Origin: Acidobacteriaceae bacterium
GTDB taxonomy: Bacteria > Acidobacteriota > Terriglobia > Terriglobales > Acidobacteriaceae
Assembly (NCBI GenBank): GCA_003139795.1
Contig: PLGM01000154.1
Span: 60,309-95,709, forward strand
Direction of reading: 5' to 3'
Length of the DNA stretch: 35,401 bases
Part shown: one piece after another, positions 17,572 through 26,629 of the stretch
Layout of the letters: every line of letters starts with the position of its first letter
Numbering within the stretch: position 1 is the stretch's first letter
Notes under the pieces: generated by a model
What the model saw: the letters and a program-made list of their open reading frames with translations, nothing else
What the model was told of the DNA's origin: nothing
Database searches by the model: none
Position numbers and translations under genes: made by a program

Positions 17572-17861
17572 GTGCGCCGTCCGCCTTTGGGCACCAGTCA
17601 AACACGCTTGGCCGTGAGTGGGCAAGGTGGGCGGGAATCATGCCGCCGGCCTGAGTGCCGGTCTTTAATTGCCGCAGGCGATGACCCGGTGGCGACCAAG
17701 AATCACGATCCGAGATGAACCTCGACTCTCACGTTCGGCTGTTGACCAAGCTCTCCTGTTTCCGCGCAGAATCATCTCTGGCGGGCTCGACCGACCCTGC
17801 GCGTCAATCGAAGGACATCGGGCAAACAACAGGATTTCTCGCCGGCACGATCTCTGCGTCT

Positions 17862-20234
17862 TCAGTGTGAGGATTCAAGCAGAACCGATGACGCCTGGGG
17901 CAGATCGATCGACAAACGGCCATCTTGCAAAGAAAAGCTGCGTCCAGTCCAGGCGTCCTTCCAGGTCTCCATCTGCCAGGACCTGGGGATTGCCAGCGTG
18001 GCGTGGCGAGACAGATCGGCGTCGTCCCGCAAGCCCTCTTCCAGATTGGCCGCCATCAGGTGAGTTACTCCGTTGTGAGTGCGCCAGGCGGCAAGGTTCA
18101 TGGTTTCTTTCAAGTCGATCTGGGCGGCGCGCAGGCCGCCGTTCCGCCGCAGCAGTTCGTTCAGCACACCGGCGGCGAGTGCGTACGGGGCGCCGGTGTT
18201 TCCCCAAACCTGCGATAGAGGCAATTCTTCCACCGACCTTAGATAGGGAGGGTTCCATGCGGCAATTGGCGCTCCGCCGGCCGCGCCGAGCGTGAGTGCC
18301 GGAGAGCCTTCCTGGGTATAAATCACACTCGCATCCGCAGACGCAGAGGCGCTTTCGGGAAGGCAATACGCATTGAAGTCGAGTGGCATGTTCTTCACCA
18401 GTTCCGGGGCTCGATTGGCGGCTTTGCACAGCCGAACCGGCCCTTCGGCAGGAGCCGGGCTCCCGCGCAAACCGGCCAGCCGCAAGAGTGATTCGTCTAT
18501 GCCCCCGGCGAAACTTCCAACCAGAGCGACTGGATGGCCACTGGCGATGATCTGTGTGAGCTCAGCCAGATGCTTCGCGGAAAGATGGGAGGGTGTTTGC
18601 ACCACGAGCAGATCGGATTGAATCTGCGGCAGCCATTCAATGCGCGTGGAGGACAGAATCGGAACTGGCCACTTGGCCACAGATCCGGCCTGCTCATCCA
18701 GCCATTCATTGATGTCGTGGCCGGGCGATGCATGGTCAATCTGCCATTGCATCGCCTCGCGGGAATACACCAGTGTGGGGCCGAAGACAGCGGTTGTCTG
18801 GCGCGCATCCGCAACCGCTCGATTGATGTTGGCGGCAAGAAAGCGGACATCCTGTTCGTCAAGCAGACGCTCACCCTGATTGGCCCATGAAATGTACGAC
18901 CCCACGGGAAGCTTCAAGCCATTCGGCGTCTTGACGGCCGCATGGGAGTAAGCCCAGATTCCCCAACGCAATTTTTCGGGCGCGGAATGAATGACATCCC
19001 AACTTTCCCATGCGTCGAAGGTTTCGATAAGGGGATAATGGCGGACCTTGGTATCCGCGAGGATGGCTGCGTGGGTGAGCATGTAGGCGAGTTGGTAAGT
19101 CCATCCTTTCGTGGGGGCATTCCAGAACGAACCTTCACGGATGCCAATCTCGTTCCATGCCCCGGCCCAGGTCTGGTCCACCCAGATATCCAGATAACCT
19201 TGCCTGGCAATGGTCTCCAGATCCAGTCCGTTTGACCGCCAATCCGCGACCGCACTGGCTCCATTGGAATACATCATGACCAATGCATCCGGGTTTGCCA
19301 GCTTTGTTTCTCTGACCAGCGCAGCTACAGCATCGGTGGCCTGACGGATGACATCCGGGGAGGGAGCAAGCGGACCCCAGGGGCCGGCACGTTGGTATGG
19401 AACCGGCGTGCCAAAAGAATCTCGCAGCATAATCGCATCAAGGCCCAACGATCGCGACATGCTTCCCCATTGAGCCGAGTAGGCCTGATGCACCGGCGTC
19501 CCCTCCACGATTCCGTGGGGCATTCCTCCCAACGGGGTTGGGTCCGCATGCAAACGAGCCGCTGGATCGAAATAGCGTCCGACGTCAAAACTTCCCGGCT
19601 GGCCCGAGGCAGGTTTTGTAAATGCCTCCGAGTGGCGGCGAACCCAGGCCGCCTCCTCTCCGTATGCATTCGTCCACGCGTAGTTCAACATGCCGACTTT
19701 CACGCCGGCAATCTCACGCCGCCCTGCTTCCTGCTTGAGATCTGCGATCAGTCGCTTCACATCGCCATAGGTCCAAGGATCGTAGCCCCGTCGCTTTCCT
19801 ATCACCGACCCGGAAAACCGGGCTTCCGACTTTTGCTTCCTTTCCCCGGTGGTCCCGCTCAACTGTCCCCGCTCATCGACCCATCGACTTTGACCTGATC
19901 CGGTGGGCAGCGAAATTCTCTGCTCAAGATCGCCGGACCATTCCATCACCGGGCTAACCGTCCAGCCGATGTTCAGAATCACGCCACGGTAACCGCGGAC
20001 GCCCGCGAAGAGAGGTTGAAACCTATCCCAGAATTCGTGAGCGGACTCCGTCAACGCCTGCTGCTTGAACCAATAGAGGTCAATCTCAATCCATCGGTCC
20101 GTATCGACCGAAACTGCCGGAACCTTCTGTGCCGAACATGGGTTCTGGAGGATGCAGAGGAATATCCCCAGTAGAATCGCAGCCGCCGCACTGCAATGAA
20201 GGCGCATGGGCCATGGTCTTGCTTGCCGTTGCAT
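17862..20234 (-). CDS. Large secreted protein of unknown function, glycoside hydrolase-like architecture
   Basis: 790-residue protein not recognised as a named family. It begins with a signal peptide (hydrophobic AAAAILLGIFLCIL, cleavage near SAQ). Residues about 35-480 look like a TIM barrel: GYRGVILNIGWTVSPV, GLDAIMLRDSFGTPVPY, ALVMMYSNGASAVADWRS, GYLDIWVDQTWAGAWNE and HYPLIETFDAWESWDV. Residues about 500-640 resemble a glutamine amidotransferase-like fold (LLVVQTPSHLSAKHLAEL, SGHPVALVGSFAGG), as seen in the trimerisation domain of GH42-type enzymes. A beta-rich C-terminus follows. The ATG at 20234 is preferred because GGAG lies upstream; the ATG at 20258 or 20207 is possible. The stretch looks lower in GC than its neighbours. 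A carbohydrate-active role is inference. Confidence 0.7.
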   Translation of the reverse strand: MQRQARPWPMRLHCSAAAAILLGIFLCILQNPCSAQKVPAVSVDTDRWIEIDLYWFKQQALTESAHEFWDRFQPLFAGVRGYRGVILNIGWTVSPVMEWSGDLEQRISLPTGSGQSRWVDERGQLSGTTGERKQKSEARFSGSVIGKRRGYDPWTYGDVKRLIADLKQEAGRREIAGVKVGMLNYAWTNAYGEEAAWVRRHSEAFTKPASGQPGSFDVGRYFDPAARLHADPTPLGGMPHGIVEGTPVHQAYSAQWGSMSRSLGLDAIMLRDSFGTPVPYQRAGPWGPLAPSPDVIRQATDAVAALVRETKLANPDALVMMYSNGASAVADWRSNGLDLETIARQGYLDIWVDQTWAGAWNEIGIREGSFWNAPTKGWTYQLAYMLTHAAILADTKVRHYPLIETFDAWESWDVIHSAPEKLRWGIWAYSHAAVKTPNGLKLPVGSYISWANQGERLLDEQDVRFLAANINRAVADARQTTAVFGPTLVYSREAMQWQIDHASPGHDINEWLDEQAGSVAKWPVPILSSTRIEWLPQIQSDLLVVQTPSHLSAKHLAELTQIIASGHPVALVGSFAGGIDESLLRLAGLRGSPAPAEGPVRLCKAANRAPELVKNMPLDFNAYCLPESASASADASVIYTQEGSPALTLGAAGGAPIAAWNPPYLRSVEELPLSQVWGNTGAPYALAAGVLNELLRRNGGLRAAQIDLKETMNLAAWRTHNGVTHLMAANLEEGLRDDADLSRHATLAIPRSWQMETWKDAWTGRSFSLQDGRLSIDLPQASSVLLESSH

Positions 20235-20281
20235 TGTCACAATGTCTCCAATTCGCATGAACCTGTCCGATGACGTTCCAA

Positions 20282-20324
20282 ACGCATCCGGCGGCGCCCG
20301 TAAAACGGGAACCGCCGGATGCGT
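20282..20324 (-). terminator. Long nested hairpin downstream of the GH13 gene
   Basis: Perfect 13-base arms (ACGCATCCGGCGG at 20282-20294, its complement at 20312-20324) enclose a second small hairpin (CCCGT/ACGGG around AAA). It lies 25 bases beyond the stop of the minus-strand alpha-glucosidase gene, so it is a likely transcription end. On the minus strand only three T follow, so RNA stabilisation or a weak terminator is also possible. Confidence 0.6.
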
Positions 20325-20349
20325 CTTACCGCGAGTTATTCACTGCGAG

Positions 20350-22149
20350 TTACTGCACTTCGCCGATGTAGACGCCGTAGGGGCCGAGCTGAAACTCGCC
20401 CAGCGAGGCTGGATCGGAGGCGCCGGGGGTCTTGAGCAGGGTTTTGATCTTGCCGCCGGAGCCGGGAATGGTGAGGCTGACCGTCTGCGGGTCGGGGGTG
20501 AAATTGACCGATACGACCACAGCCGGTGCTCCAGGCGTCAGGCGCAGCCAGCTCAGGACCTTGGTGTTGGTGGTGTCGAGCATGACGTTGTCGCCGTGGG
20601 CGAAGGCCGGGTTGGTCTTCTTGAGGCGGATCAGGGTCTGGTACCAGGTGAAGAGGGAGTTAGGATCGCTCTTCTCGGCCTGGACGTTGATGGTGGCGGC
20701 ATTGGGCGGGACGGGCAGCCAGGGAGTGGCACCGGCTTTGGTAAAGCCCGCGTCGGCGGTCGCGTCCCATTGCATCGGAGTGCGCTCGCCGTCACGGCCC
20801 TTGTCCTTGGGCCAGCCGGTGAGGCCAACGGGGTCCTTGACGTCTTCCTTGCGGGCGGGCGGCGTGGTCTTCATGCCAATCTCGTCGCCGTAGTAGAAGA
20901 GCGCCGTGCCTCGACTGGCGAACAGCATCGTCGCGATGACGCGCTCGATGTCGGTGTCGTGAACGCCATCGCCGTAGCGGGCGTCGATGCGCGGGTTGTC
21001 GTGGTTATCGAAGACCAGCAGCGGAATATTGCCGCCGAGGCCGGTTTCCGCGTCGTTGAGCCGGGTGCGAAACTCGGCCACGTCGAGCTTGTTGATGAAG
21101 CCCACCTGGGTATCCATGGGCAGTTGAAACTCCGGCTTGTCCGCGGCCCCATACTGTTTGGCGAGTTCGGCGATGTTGGGCAGGTAAGTCTCGCCGATGA
21201 GCACCCGCGTGCCGGGGAACTTGTCGGAGTTGAAGGTGTCGCTCCAGGCGCGCATCTCCTGCATCACCGCGTGCGTACCGGGCAGGTTGTTGGTCCGGGT
21301 GTCGTTCAAGGCAATGTCGCCGTAGTCATTGAGGTAGGATTTGCCGTTCTTGTCGAGGAGGACGTCTTCGTCGATGAGGTTGGGGTCCTCGAACAGGGTG
21401 GTGATGGCGTCAAACCGGAAGCCGCCCACGCCACGCTTGAGCCAGAAGCCGATGATGTCCTTGAAAGCCTCGTGGATTTTGGGGTTGTCCCAGTTCACGT
21501 CCGGCTGCTGGATGTAGAACTTGTGGTAGTAGTACTGGCGGGTCTTCTCGTCCCACTCCCACGCCGAGCGGCCAAAGTCGGACTGCCAGTTGTTCGGCGC
21601 CTGGCCCTTGTCGGTCGCCGTTTCTCCCTTGCCGTCGTGCCACATATACCAGTTGCGGTAGGGGTTGTCGCGCGACGACCGCGACTGGATGAACCACTGG
21701 TGTTTGTCGGAGGTGTGGTTCATGACCATGTCCATGACGATGCGGATATGGCGTTTCGCCGCCTCGGCCACCAGCCGGTCAAAGTCCTTGAGCGTGCCGT
21801 ACTGGGGATCGATGTTCTCGTAATCCGAGATATCGTAGCCGAAGTCCACCTGGGGCGAGGGGTAGACCGGGCTGAGCCAGATGGCGTCCACGCCCAGGTC
21901 CTTCAGGTAGTCGAGCCTTTCGGTGATGCCGTTGAGGTCGCCGATGCCGTCGCCGTTGGAGTCCTGGAAACTGCGCGGGTAGATTTCGTAGATGACGGCG
22001 TTCTTCCACCAGTCCCGGGCGCTGGAGGGGGTTGCGCTGCTGAGTTGGGGTGCGGGTTTGGGGGGCGCGTTCTGCCCCGCCGCGGATAGCGCCGCGACCC
22101 CCAGAGACAGGGCGATGGCGCAGCTTGCAATGCTCCTGGTCCAGTGCAT
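20350..22149 (-). CDS. Secreted GH13 alpha-glucosidase/alpha-amylase family enzyme
   Basis: 599-residue glycoside hydrolase family 13 enzyme hydrolysing alpha-glucosidic bonds, probably of short malto- or isomalto-oligosaccharides. A signal peptide (residues 1-26, ending SAAGQ) sends it out of the cytoplasm. The catalytic triad is visible: nucleophile D247 in GFRFDAIT, acid/base E320 in VLIGETYLP and transition-state D384 in VFDNHDNPR. The N-terminal YEIYPRSFQDSNGDGIGDLN and MVMNHTSDKHQWF motifs are those of oligo-1,6-glucosidase and trehalose-hydrolase-like members. The start is the ATG at 22149 with GAGGAG six bases upstream. A hairpin follows the stop. Exact linkage specificity cannot be fixed by eye. 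Confidence 0.92.
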   Translation of the reverse strand: MHWTRSIASCAIALSLGVAALSAAGQNAPPKPAPQLSSATPSSARDWWKNAVIYEIYPRSFQDSNGDGIGDLNGITERLDYLKDLGVDAIWLSPVYPSPQVDFGYDISDYENIDPQYGTLKDFDRLVAEAAKRHIRIVMDMVMNHTSDKHQWFIQSRSSRDNPYRNWYMWHDGKGETATDKGQAPNNWQSDFGRSAWEWDEKTRQYYYHKFYIQQPDVNWDNPKIHEAFKDIIGFWLKRGVGGFRFDAITTLFEDPNLIDEDVLLDKNGKSYLNDYGDIALNDTRTNNLPGTHAVMQEMRAWSDTFNSDKFPGTRVLIGETYLPNIAELAKQYGAADKPEFQLPMDTQVGFINKLDVAEFRTRLNDAETGLGGNIPLLVFDNHDNPRIDARYGDGVHDTDIERVIATMLFASRGTALFYYGDEIGMKTTPPARKEDVKDPVGLTGWPKDKGRDGERTPMQWDATADAGFTKAGATPWLPVPPNAATINVQAEKSDPNSLFTWYQTLIRLKKTNPAFAHGDNVMLDTTNTKVLSWLRLTPGAPAVVVSVNFTPDPQTVSLTIPGSGGKIKTLLKTPGASDPASLGEFQLGPYGVYIGEVQ

Positions 22150-22273
22150 TGTGGTCTCCTCGTCGTGTTTCCGCTGCTCGTAGATTCGGCAGCAGTGTGT
22201 CGCAAGCCAAACTATCACATTGGGGCGGGAAATGGCTGCCGTTGATTGGCTGTTTCGGGCGGAAAAGTCCGCT

Positions 22274-24010
22274 CTAAGGCTTCCCCTCAGCCGGCGCCGA
22301 ACTTATCTTCAGCCGGTCGAAATTGATGCTGAATATCGGCTCCTCGCGGGTTCCGGAGATGTGAATCGGAACCTCCGTGCCAGCCCCGTTCTTCTTGAAG
22401 TACTTGTCGGCGGGCTTGAGCAGCAAACCTGCCCAGCCACCCACCATCTGCGAGACCGTGGCCTGCAGCTTCGCCGTTCCGGTAAAGTCCAGCGCGCCGC
22501 CCTCCACGCCATACGTGCCCTGCAATTGGATCATGGCCCCAGGAACGGTGTAGGTGAGACCGGGCAGGGTAATGACGCCGCCGGCCATCTGGAAATCGCC
22601 CTGCATGGTGGAGTGGATGGCGGCCGGGTCGGTGGTCTTCACATCCTGGGGCCGGCCCTGGCCACGCATGCTGAGTTGCCTGAGGCCGTCCTGGATTTTG
22701 ACGCTGGAGAACCGCGCCTGATCGAGATTGAAGGCGCCTTTCAGGCTGAGACGCTCGTGCACCGGCGCGGTCCCCGGCGGAATGTGCAGCGTGGTCTTCA
22801 TGGTCAGCGAGCCGGTCAGCAAGGAGTTAGGCGAGTGGCTGGCGAGACGGAGAAAATCCTCAAGGCGCGCGCGGTCCACGTTGATCGTAAGCGCAATGTC
22901 GTGGCCCTTGCTGGGCGGCAAGGCCCCGGTATTGCCAACCTGCGCGGCCGCCACGCGAACAACCTGACCCTGGGCGGTAAAGTGCGAATGGCCCAGCGTC
23001 GCATCCACGGGATCGAGCCAGGTGTCGCCATTGGTGGCATCCACCCTGGCGTGGAAATGGGTGTGGAGGGGCAACGGGTTGCCGAAGTGGGTGAGGCGGA
23101 AGTCCGGCGTATCGGTGTCGCCATCCACGACCAGGTCGCGCAATGTGCCCTGGTAATTTCCGGTCGAGGAGAGAATCCCGGCAATGCCCTTGAATCCGGC
23201 GAGGTCCGCGTGGTCAAACGTGTAGTGGCCTGTAATCGGGCTCTCGCCGGGATCCGCCACCAGCCATGGACCAAAGCTACCGGTGGAGTGAATCGTGCCT
23301 ACCGGCCGGGGATTGGTGAGGTTGGCGTCAAAATCCATGGCCTCGCCGGAGCTGATTTTGGTGAGCTTGAACTGCGCGATGGCAAAGTCCAGGGGCAGCT
23401 TGCCGGGCTTGCTGGTTTCGAGCACAAAGTGGGCCCCGGTGCATTCGATGGTGTCCACCGCGAAGCGCAGCGACAGGGCGGAAGCCGTGCGTTGGGCAGC
23501 AACGGATTGGCCGGCAGCCTCAGTGGAGGCGTCCGGGGCTGCGGCAGAAGCGTGGCCAAAGTGGGATTTGGGCGGGAAATGGATATCGAGCCCCTTCAAC
23601 TCGACCACCGAGATGTGGAACGGCTTGCCGGGTTGGTAGTGGAGCGGGGCATGAAAGCGAAACTCGTCGAGGCGGATGATTGGGTCGCCCGAATTCGTGG
23701 CCGGGGGCACCGTAACGCCCTCAACCTGGGCCGGCGGCCAGATGCGCAGACCGTGACCCTCGGCCCGGAGTCCATTCACGAGCGACACATGAAAGGTGTC
23801 CATCTCCACGCGGGCGTGAAAGTGCTCCTGCAACGTCCCGACGATGCGGGCGCGCAGGAAGGGCTCGGCCCGGTGCAACGCCAGGTCCGCAATGACGGCC
23901 AAGGCCGCCGCCAGCAGGAGCAACCCGCCTGCGACCCACTTCAACCACCGGTTTCTGCGCCAGAAAGATGCACCAGTGTTCGCCAAACCTGCCTCCCGAT
24001 TGGATTCCAT
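22274..24010 (-). CDS. AsmA-like envelope protein
   Basis: 578-residue protein with one N-terminal membrane anchor (residues about 24-44, after RRNRWLKW). A long periplasmic beta-rich region follows. The opening HRAEPFLRARIVGTLQEHFHARVEMDTFHVSLV and the C-terminal block (GVITLPGLTYTVPGAMIQLQ, LDFTGTAKLQATVSQMV) are typical of AsmA/YhdP-type proteins. These are now regarded as bridge-like lipid-transfer or envelope-assembly factors. The start is uncertain: the ATG at 24010 gives a normal anchor, while one at 24097 would add a basic 29-residue leader, and neither has a clear ribosome-binding site. It is divergent from the zinc-ribbon gene. Whether this copy moves phospholipid is inference. Confidence 0.78.
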   Translation of the reverse strand: MESNREAGLANTGASFWRRNRWLKWVAGGLLLLAAALAVIADLALHRAEPFLRARIVGTLQEHFHARVEMDTFHVSLVNGLRAEGHGLRIWPPAQVEGVTVPPATNSGDPIIRLDEFRFHAPLHYQPGKPFHISVVELKGLDIHFPPKSHFGHASAAAPDASTEAAGQSVAAQRTASALSLRFAVDTIECTGAHFVLETSKPGKLPLDFAIAQFKLTKISSGEAMDFDANLTNPRPVGTIHSTGSFGPWLVADPGESPITGHYTFDHADLAGFKGIAGILSSTGNYQGTLRDLVVDGDTDTPDFRLTHFGNPLPLHTHFHARVDATNGDTWLDPVDATLGHSHFTAQGQVVRVAAAQVGNTGALPPSKGHDIALTINVDRARLEDFLRLASHSPNSLLTGSLTMKTTLHIPPGTAPVHERLSLKGAFNLDQARFSSVKIQDGLRQLSMRGQGRPQDVKTTDPAAIHSTMQGDFQMAGGVITLPGLTYTVPGAMIQLQGTYGVEGGALDFTGTAKLQATVSQMVGGWAGLLLKPADKYFKKNGAGTEVPIHISGTREEPIFSINFDRLKISSAPAEGKP

Positions 24011-24190
24011 TGTCGCAGAGCGTTGGCGGCTTGAGACTGGGGCTGGATTCTTTCCCTTGCGCGAGCGCCGTGCACCCCACATTTGCTTGAGATGCATCGC
24101 GCAAGAGGTGGGAAACCGGAAACCAGCTCCATTCGGCGGCGCTCCTCATTTTCTTAATAGACGGTGCATGGCGTAGACTCCATAGCACGG

Positions 24191-24967
24191 ATGCAAACGC
24201 ACATTGAAAATCTCGTCAAGCTGCAAAGCGTGGATGTGGAACGTGCACGGCTGACCGTTGCGGTGCGCGCCCTTCCGGCCGAAATCGCCCAGGCCGAGGC
24301 TGCGCTGGCTGGGGCCGAACGCCAAGCCGCCGAAGGCTCGGATGCGCTGAGCCGCGAGGAATCGCTGCGCACTCGCCTGGAGCGCGAGATCGCCGGCCAC
24401 CGCCAGAAGGCGGCGCGCTTCCGCACCCAACTGGACGCCGTGAAAAGACCCGAGCAGGCTGAAGCCATCGAGCATGAGATCCGGTTTGAATCGGGCGAGG
24501 CCGAGCGTCTGGAAGACGAAGAGTTCGTCAGCCTGGAACGCACGGAGGGGCAGGAAGCCGCACTGGCCGCAGCCCGCGCCCAGGTGGAAACCCTGGCGGC
24601 GGCCCTGGACAAAATCCGCGCCCGCGTGGCGCTCCGCCAGCAGGAGTTCAGCGCCGAACTGGCCAGCTTGAACGTTGAACGGGAAGCGCTCCGCCAAGCG
24701 ATCGAGCCCGAGTGGCTCACCCGCTTCGACCGGCTTGCCGTTTCGCGCGGCACGGGCCTGGCCCGCGTCGAGAATCAGCAGTGCACCGGCTGCCGCATGG
24801 GCGTCCGCCCGCAGACCTGGAACCAGCTCCGCGAGGGCGAGCTGCTGACCTGCGACAGTTGCGGAAGGCTGCTGTACTGGGATCCGGAGATGGCTCCAGC
24901 CGCGAAGTCGCCGCAGCCTGCCCCTGAGGCCAAACGCAGAATCTCCAAATCCCAAGCCGGAGACTAG
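24191..24967 (+). CDS. Coiled-coil protein with C-terminal C4 zinc ribbon
   Basis: 258-residue protein of the widespread bacterial C4-type zinc-ribbon family (DUF164-like). Residues about 1-175 form a long charged coiled coil rich in Ala, Glu and Arg. The C-terminus carries two CxxC knuckles, C198/C201 (CTGCRMGV) and C221/C224 ([10 protein letters not shown]), which would bind one zinc. A nucleic-acid or nucleoid-related role has been suggested for the family, but the function is not established. The ATG at 24191 begins the conserved [12 protein letters not shown]; an ATG at 24164 is less likely. The next gene starts two bases after the stop, so both are co-transcribed. Confidence 0.85.
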   Translation: MQTHIENLVKLQSVDVERARLTVAVRALPAEIAQAEAALAGAERQAAEGSDALSREESLRTRLEREIAGHRQKAARFRTQLDAVKRPEQAEAIEHEIRFESGEAERLEDEEFVSLERTEGQEAALAAARAQVETLAAALDKIRARVALRQQEFSAELASLNVEREALRQAIEPEWLTRFDRLAVSRGTGLARVENQQCTGCRMGVRPQTWNQLREGELLTCDSCGRLLYWDPEMAPAAKSPQPAPEAKRRISKSQAGD

Positions 24968-24969
24968 CC

Positions 24970-25506
24970 GTGAGGCGCATCTGTGTGGACATGGATGAGG
25001 TGATGGCGGACACGCTGGCCGAACACCTGCGCCGCTACAACCAGACATTCGATGAGGAAGTGACCCCGGAAGACCTGGCCGGCAAGGGGCTGTGGGAGAT
25101 TGCGCCGCTTGACCGCCAGCAGCAACTCCGCGACTTCCTTGACGCCGAAGACTTCTTCGAGGACCTGGCCCTGATGCCCGGCGCGCAGCAGATCCTCAAA
25201 GACCTTTCCACTCGCTTTGAAATCTTCATCGCCACGCAGGCCATGACGGTGCCCAACTCGCTGGGGCCCAAGTATCGCTGGCTACAGCGCCACTTCCGTT
25301 TCATCCCTCCCACGCACTACGTGTTTTGCGGGAACAAGAGCATTCTCCGCGCCGACTATCTGATCGACGACCTGCCCCGCAACCTGTTGCGTTTTGAAGG
25401 CCAGGGCATCCTTTACACCGCCCCCCACAACCTGACCGCGACCGGCTTTGTACGCGTGGATAACTGGCAGCAAGTGGCCGAATACTTTGCTACCCAGCCC
25501 GGGTAA
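24970..25506 (+). CDS. 5'(3')-deoxyribonucleotidase-like HAD phosphatase
   Basis: 178-residue protein of the NT5C branch of HAD hydrolases, which dephosphorylate deoxyribonucleoside monophosphates. The nucleophile motif is ICVDMDEVMADT (D7 and D9). Motif II is in FEIFIATQAMTVPNS, the lysine region is in WLQRHFRFIPPTHYVFCGNKS, and the terminal acidic motif is ADYLIDDLPRNL. The start is a GTG at 24970, only two bases after the preceding stop, giving a tight operon. Acid residues and length match this small family. Substrate preference is unproven. Confidence 0.87.
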   Translation: MRRICVDMDEVMADTLAEHLRRYNQTFDEEVTPEDLAGKGLWEIAPLDRQQQLRDFLDAEDFFEDLALMPGAQQILKDLSTRFEIFIATQAMTVPNSLGPKYRWLQRHFRFIPPTHYVFCGNKSILRADYLIDDLPRNLLRFEGQGILYTAPHNLTATGFVRVDNWQQVAEYFATQPG

Positions 25507-25574
25507 GGCCCTACCTTGATGTACTGACCCAGTGCGTTCGGTCCCGCTGCCGGAACCGTGGGATGCAGCCAAGG

Positions 25575-26312
25575 CTATTTGGCGTCACCCGCACCCGGCT
25601 TTACCGGCGCCCCAGACCCAGGCTTGGCCGCGGGCAATGGACTGACGGCGCGCAACGGCATCGGCTGCGCCTGCGGCGGCTGGTGCATGGTAACGATAAT
25701 CGCCCCGGCGGCCTTCTTGCCCGCGCACTGGTAGGAGTGGGGCGTACTGGCGTCAAAATACACTGCATCGCCCGCCTCCAGTGTGCATGCATGATCGCCG
25801 TGGCGGAGGTCAAGATCTCCGTCCAGTACATACAGGAACTCAAACCCCGGGTGCATGTGCGCCTTGGGCTCCATATCCTTTGTCAGCGGCACAAACTCGG
25901 CAAAGTAAGGGTCCATGTGCCGGTCCGGCACCATGTAACCGAGGCTCTCAAAGTAGTACGTTGGCGAATTCACCCCGGTCTGCGGCAGCCTTACGCGCTC
26001 CTTGCGGCGGTGAATCCGGAACAGCGCGTTCGGTTCGGACTCAAAGAAATGCGAGAGGTCCTTGGAAAAGACCATGGCAATGCGGGCCAGGTTGCGCAGC
26101 GTGGGCACCACACGCCCGGTCTCCAACTGGGAGAGGAAACTCGCCGAGAGACCTGTGTGCTTGCCCAGTTCGACCAGGCCCATCGACTTCTTGAGGCGCA
26201 GCCGCTTGATCCTCTCACCGATCCGCTTCTCCGCAATGAACCGTTCGGCAGTCTCCAGGTCCACCTGGGTCTTTTGCGTCTCTTCGCTCTTGACCACCGC
26301 CAACTCGCCCAT
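25575..26312 (-). CDS. XRE-family transcriptional regulator with cupin sensor domain
   Basis: 245-residue cytosolic regulator. An N-terminal helix-turn-helix of the Cro/XRE type spans about residues 31-90 (RIKRLRLKKSMGLVELGKHTGLSASFLSQLETGRVVPTL in sequence order). A C-terminal cupin barrel lies at about 150-220 (HMHPGFEFLYVLDGDLDLR, EAGDAVYFDASTPHSYQC), which would bind a small effector or metal. The tail is Pro/Ala-rich. The ATG at 26312 is preferred because AGGAGG lies five bases upstream; the adjacent TTG would be too close. Relatives often control amino acid, polyamine or stress genes. The target here is not apparent, and the divergent neighbour is a gene remnant followed by asnS. Confidence 0.88.
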   Translation of the reverse strand: MGELAVVKSEETQKTQVDLETAERFIAEKRIGERIKRLRLKKSMGLVELGKHTGLSASFLSQLETGRVVPTLRNLARIAMVFSKDLSHFFESEPNALFRIHRRKERVRLPQTGVNSPTYYFESLGYMVPDRHMDPYFAEFVPLTKDMEPKAHMHPGFEFLYVLDGDLDLRHGDHACTLEAGDAVYFDASTPHSYQCAGKKAAGAIIVTMHQPPQAQPMPLRAVSPLPAAKPGSGAPVKPGAGDAK

Positions 26313-26458
26313 CAACGCCTCCTGACTGCACTGGAATAGGATGCGCCTCAGAGCAGAATGTTGTCCAGATCAAAAATAATTCGCGTACGACTAAATCAGT
26401 ATCGCTCTGCGGCCGGTATCGTATTCACCAGAGGGAAAGGAAAATCCATCTCGTCAAT

Positions 26459-26560
26459 ATGAGCGCTCCGTCGTTCCGAATTCTCCTGTCCGGCGCCTCC
26501 GGAATGCTCGGCACAGCTCAGCAGCAGTCGCTGGCCGCGGCCCTCGCGCCGCCTCAATAG
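26459..26560 (+). pseudogene. N-terminal remnant of an NAD(P)-binding SDR/epimerase gene
   Basis: A 33-codon frame starting MSAPSFRILLSGASGMLGTA and ending at TAG 26558-26560. It matches the first strand, glycine-rich loop and first helix of extended SDR proteins, especially the TIGR01777 epimerase type with its SGASGxxG motif. The sequence stops before the second strand. No continuation in any forward frame is evident in the 69 bases before asnS, so this is a truncated stub rather than a simple frameshift. A purine-rich GAGGGAAAGGAAAA lies upstream of the ATG. It could instead be a chance small frame; the motif makes a remnant more likely. Confidence 0.5.
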
Positions 26561-26629
26561 CCCTTCACCCCGCGCTATCCTAAAGGGTCCGGCCGCCAAC
26601 ATTCCTGCGGCCCGCCAAGGAAGCGCCGC

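Noticed and set aside
17645-17666. Hairpin GCCGGC/GCCGGT followed by CTTT
   Set aside because: Only six pairs, and on the strand where it would terminate no gene ends nearby.
15478-17718. Long plus-strand open frame across glpD and glpK
   Set aside because: It is antisense to two genes with complete family motifs; its translation is Gly/Ala/Asp-rich without recognisable domains, an effect of high GC.
17572-17861. Possible gene in the 290 bases between glpK and the large secreted protein gene
   Set aside because: Frames here lack a ribosome-binding site and protein-like composition; the stretch probably holds only the glpK promoter.
20206-24034. Two long plus-strand open frames opposite the GH13 and AsmA-like genes
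   Set aside because: The minus-strand proteins have signal peptide or anchor, catalytic residues and proper starts; the opposite frames are shadows.
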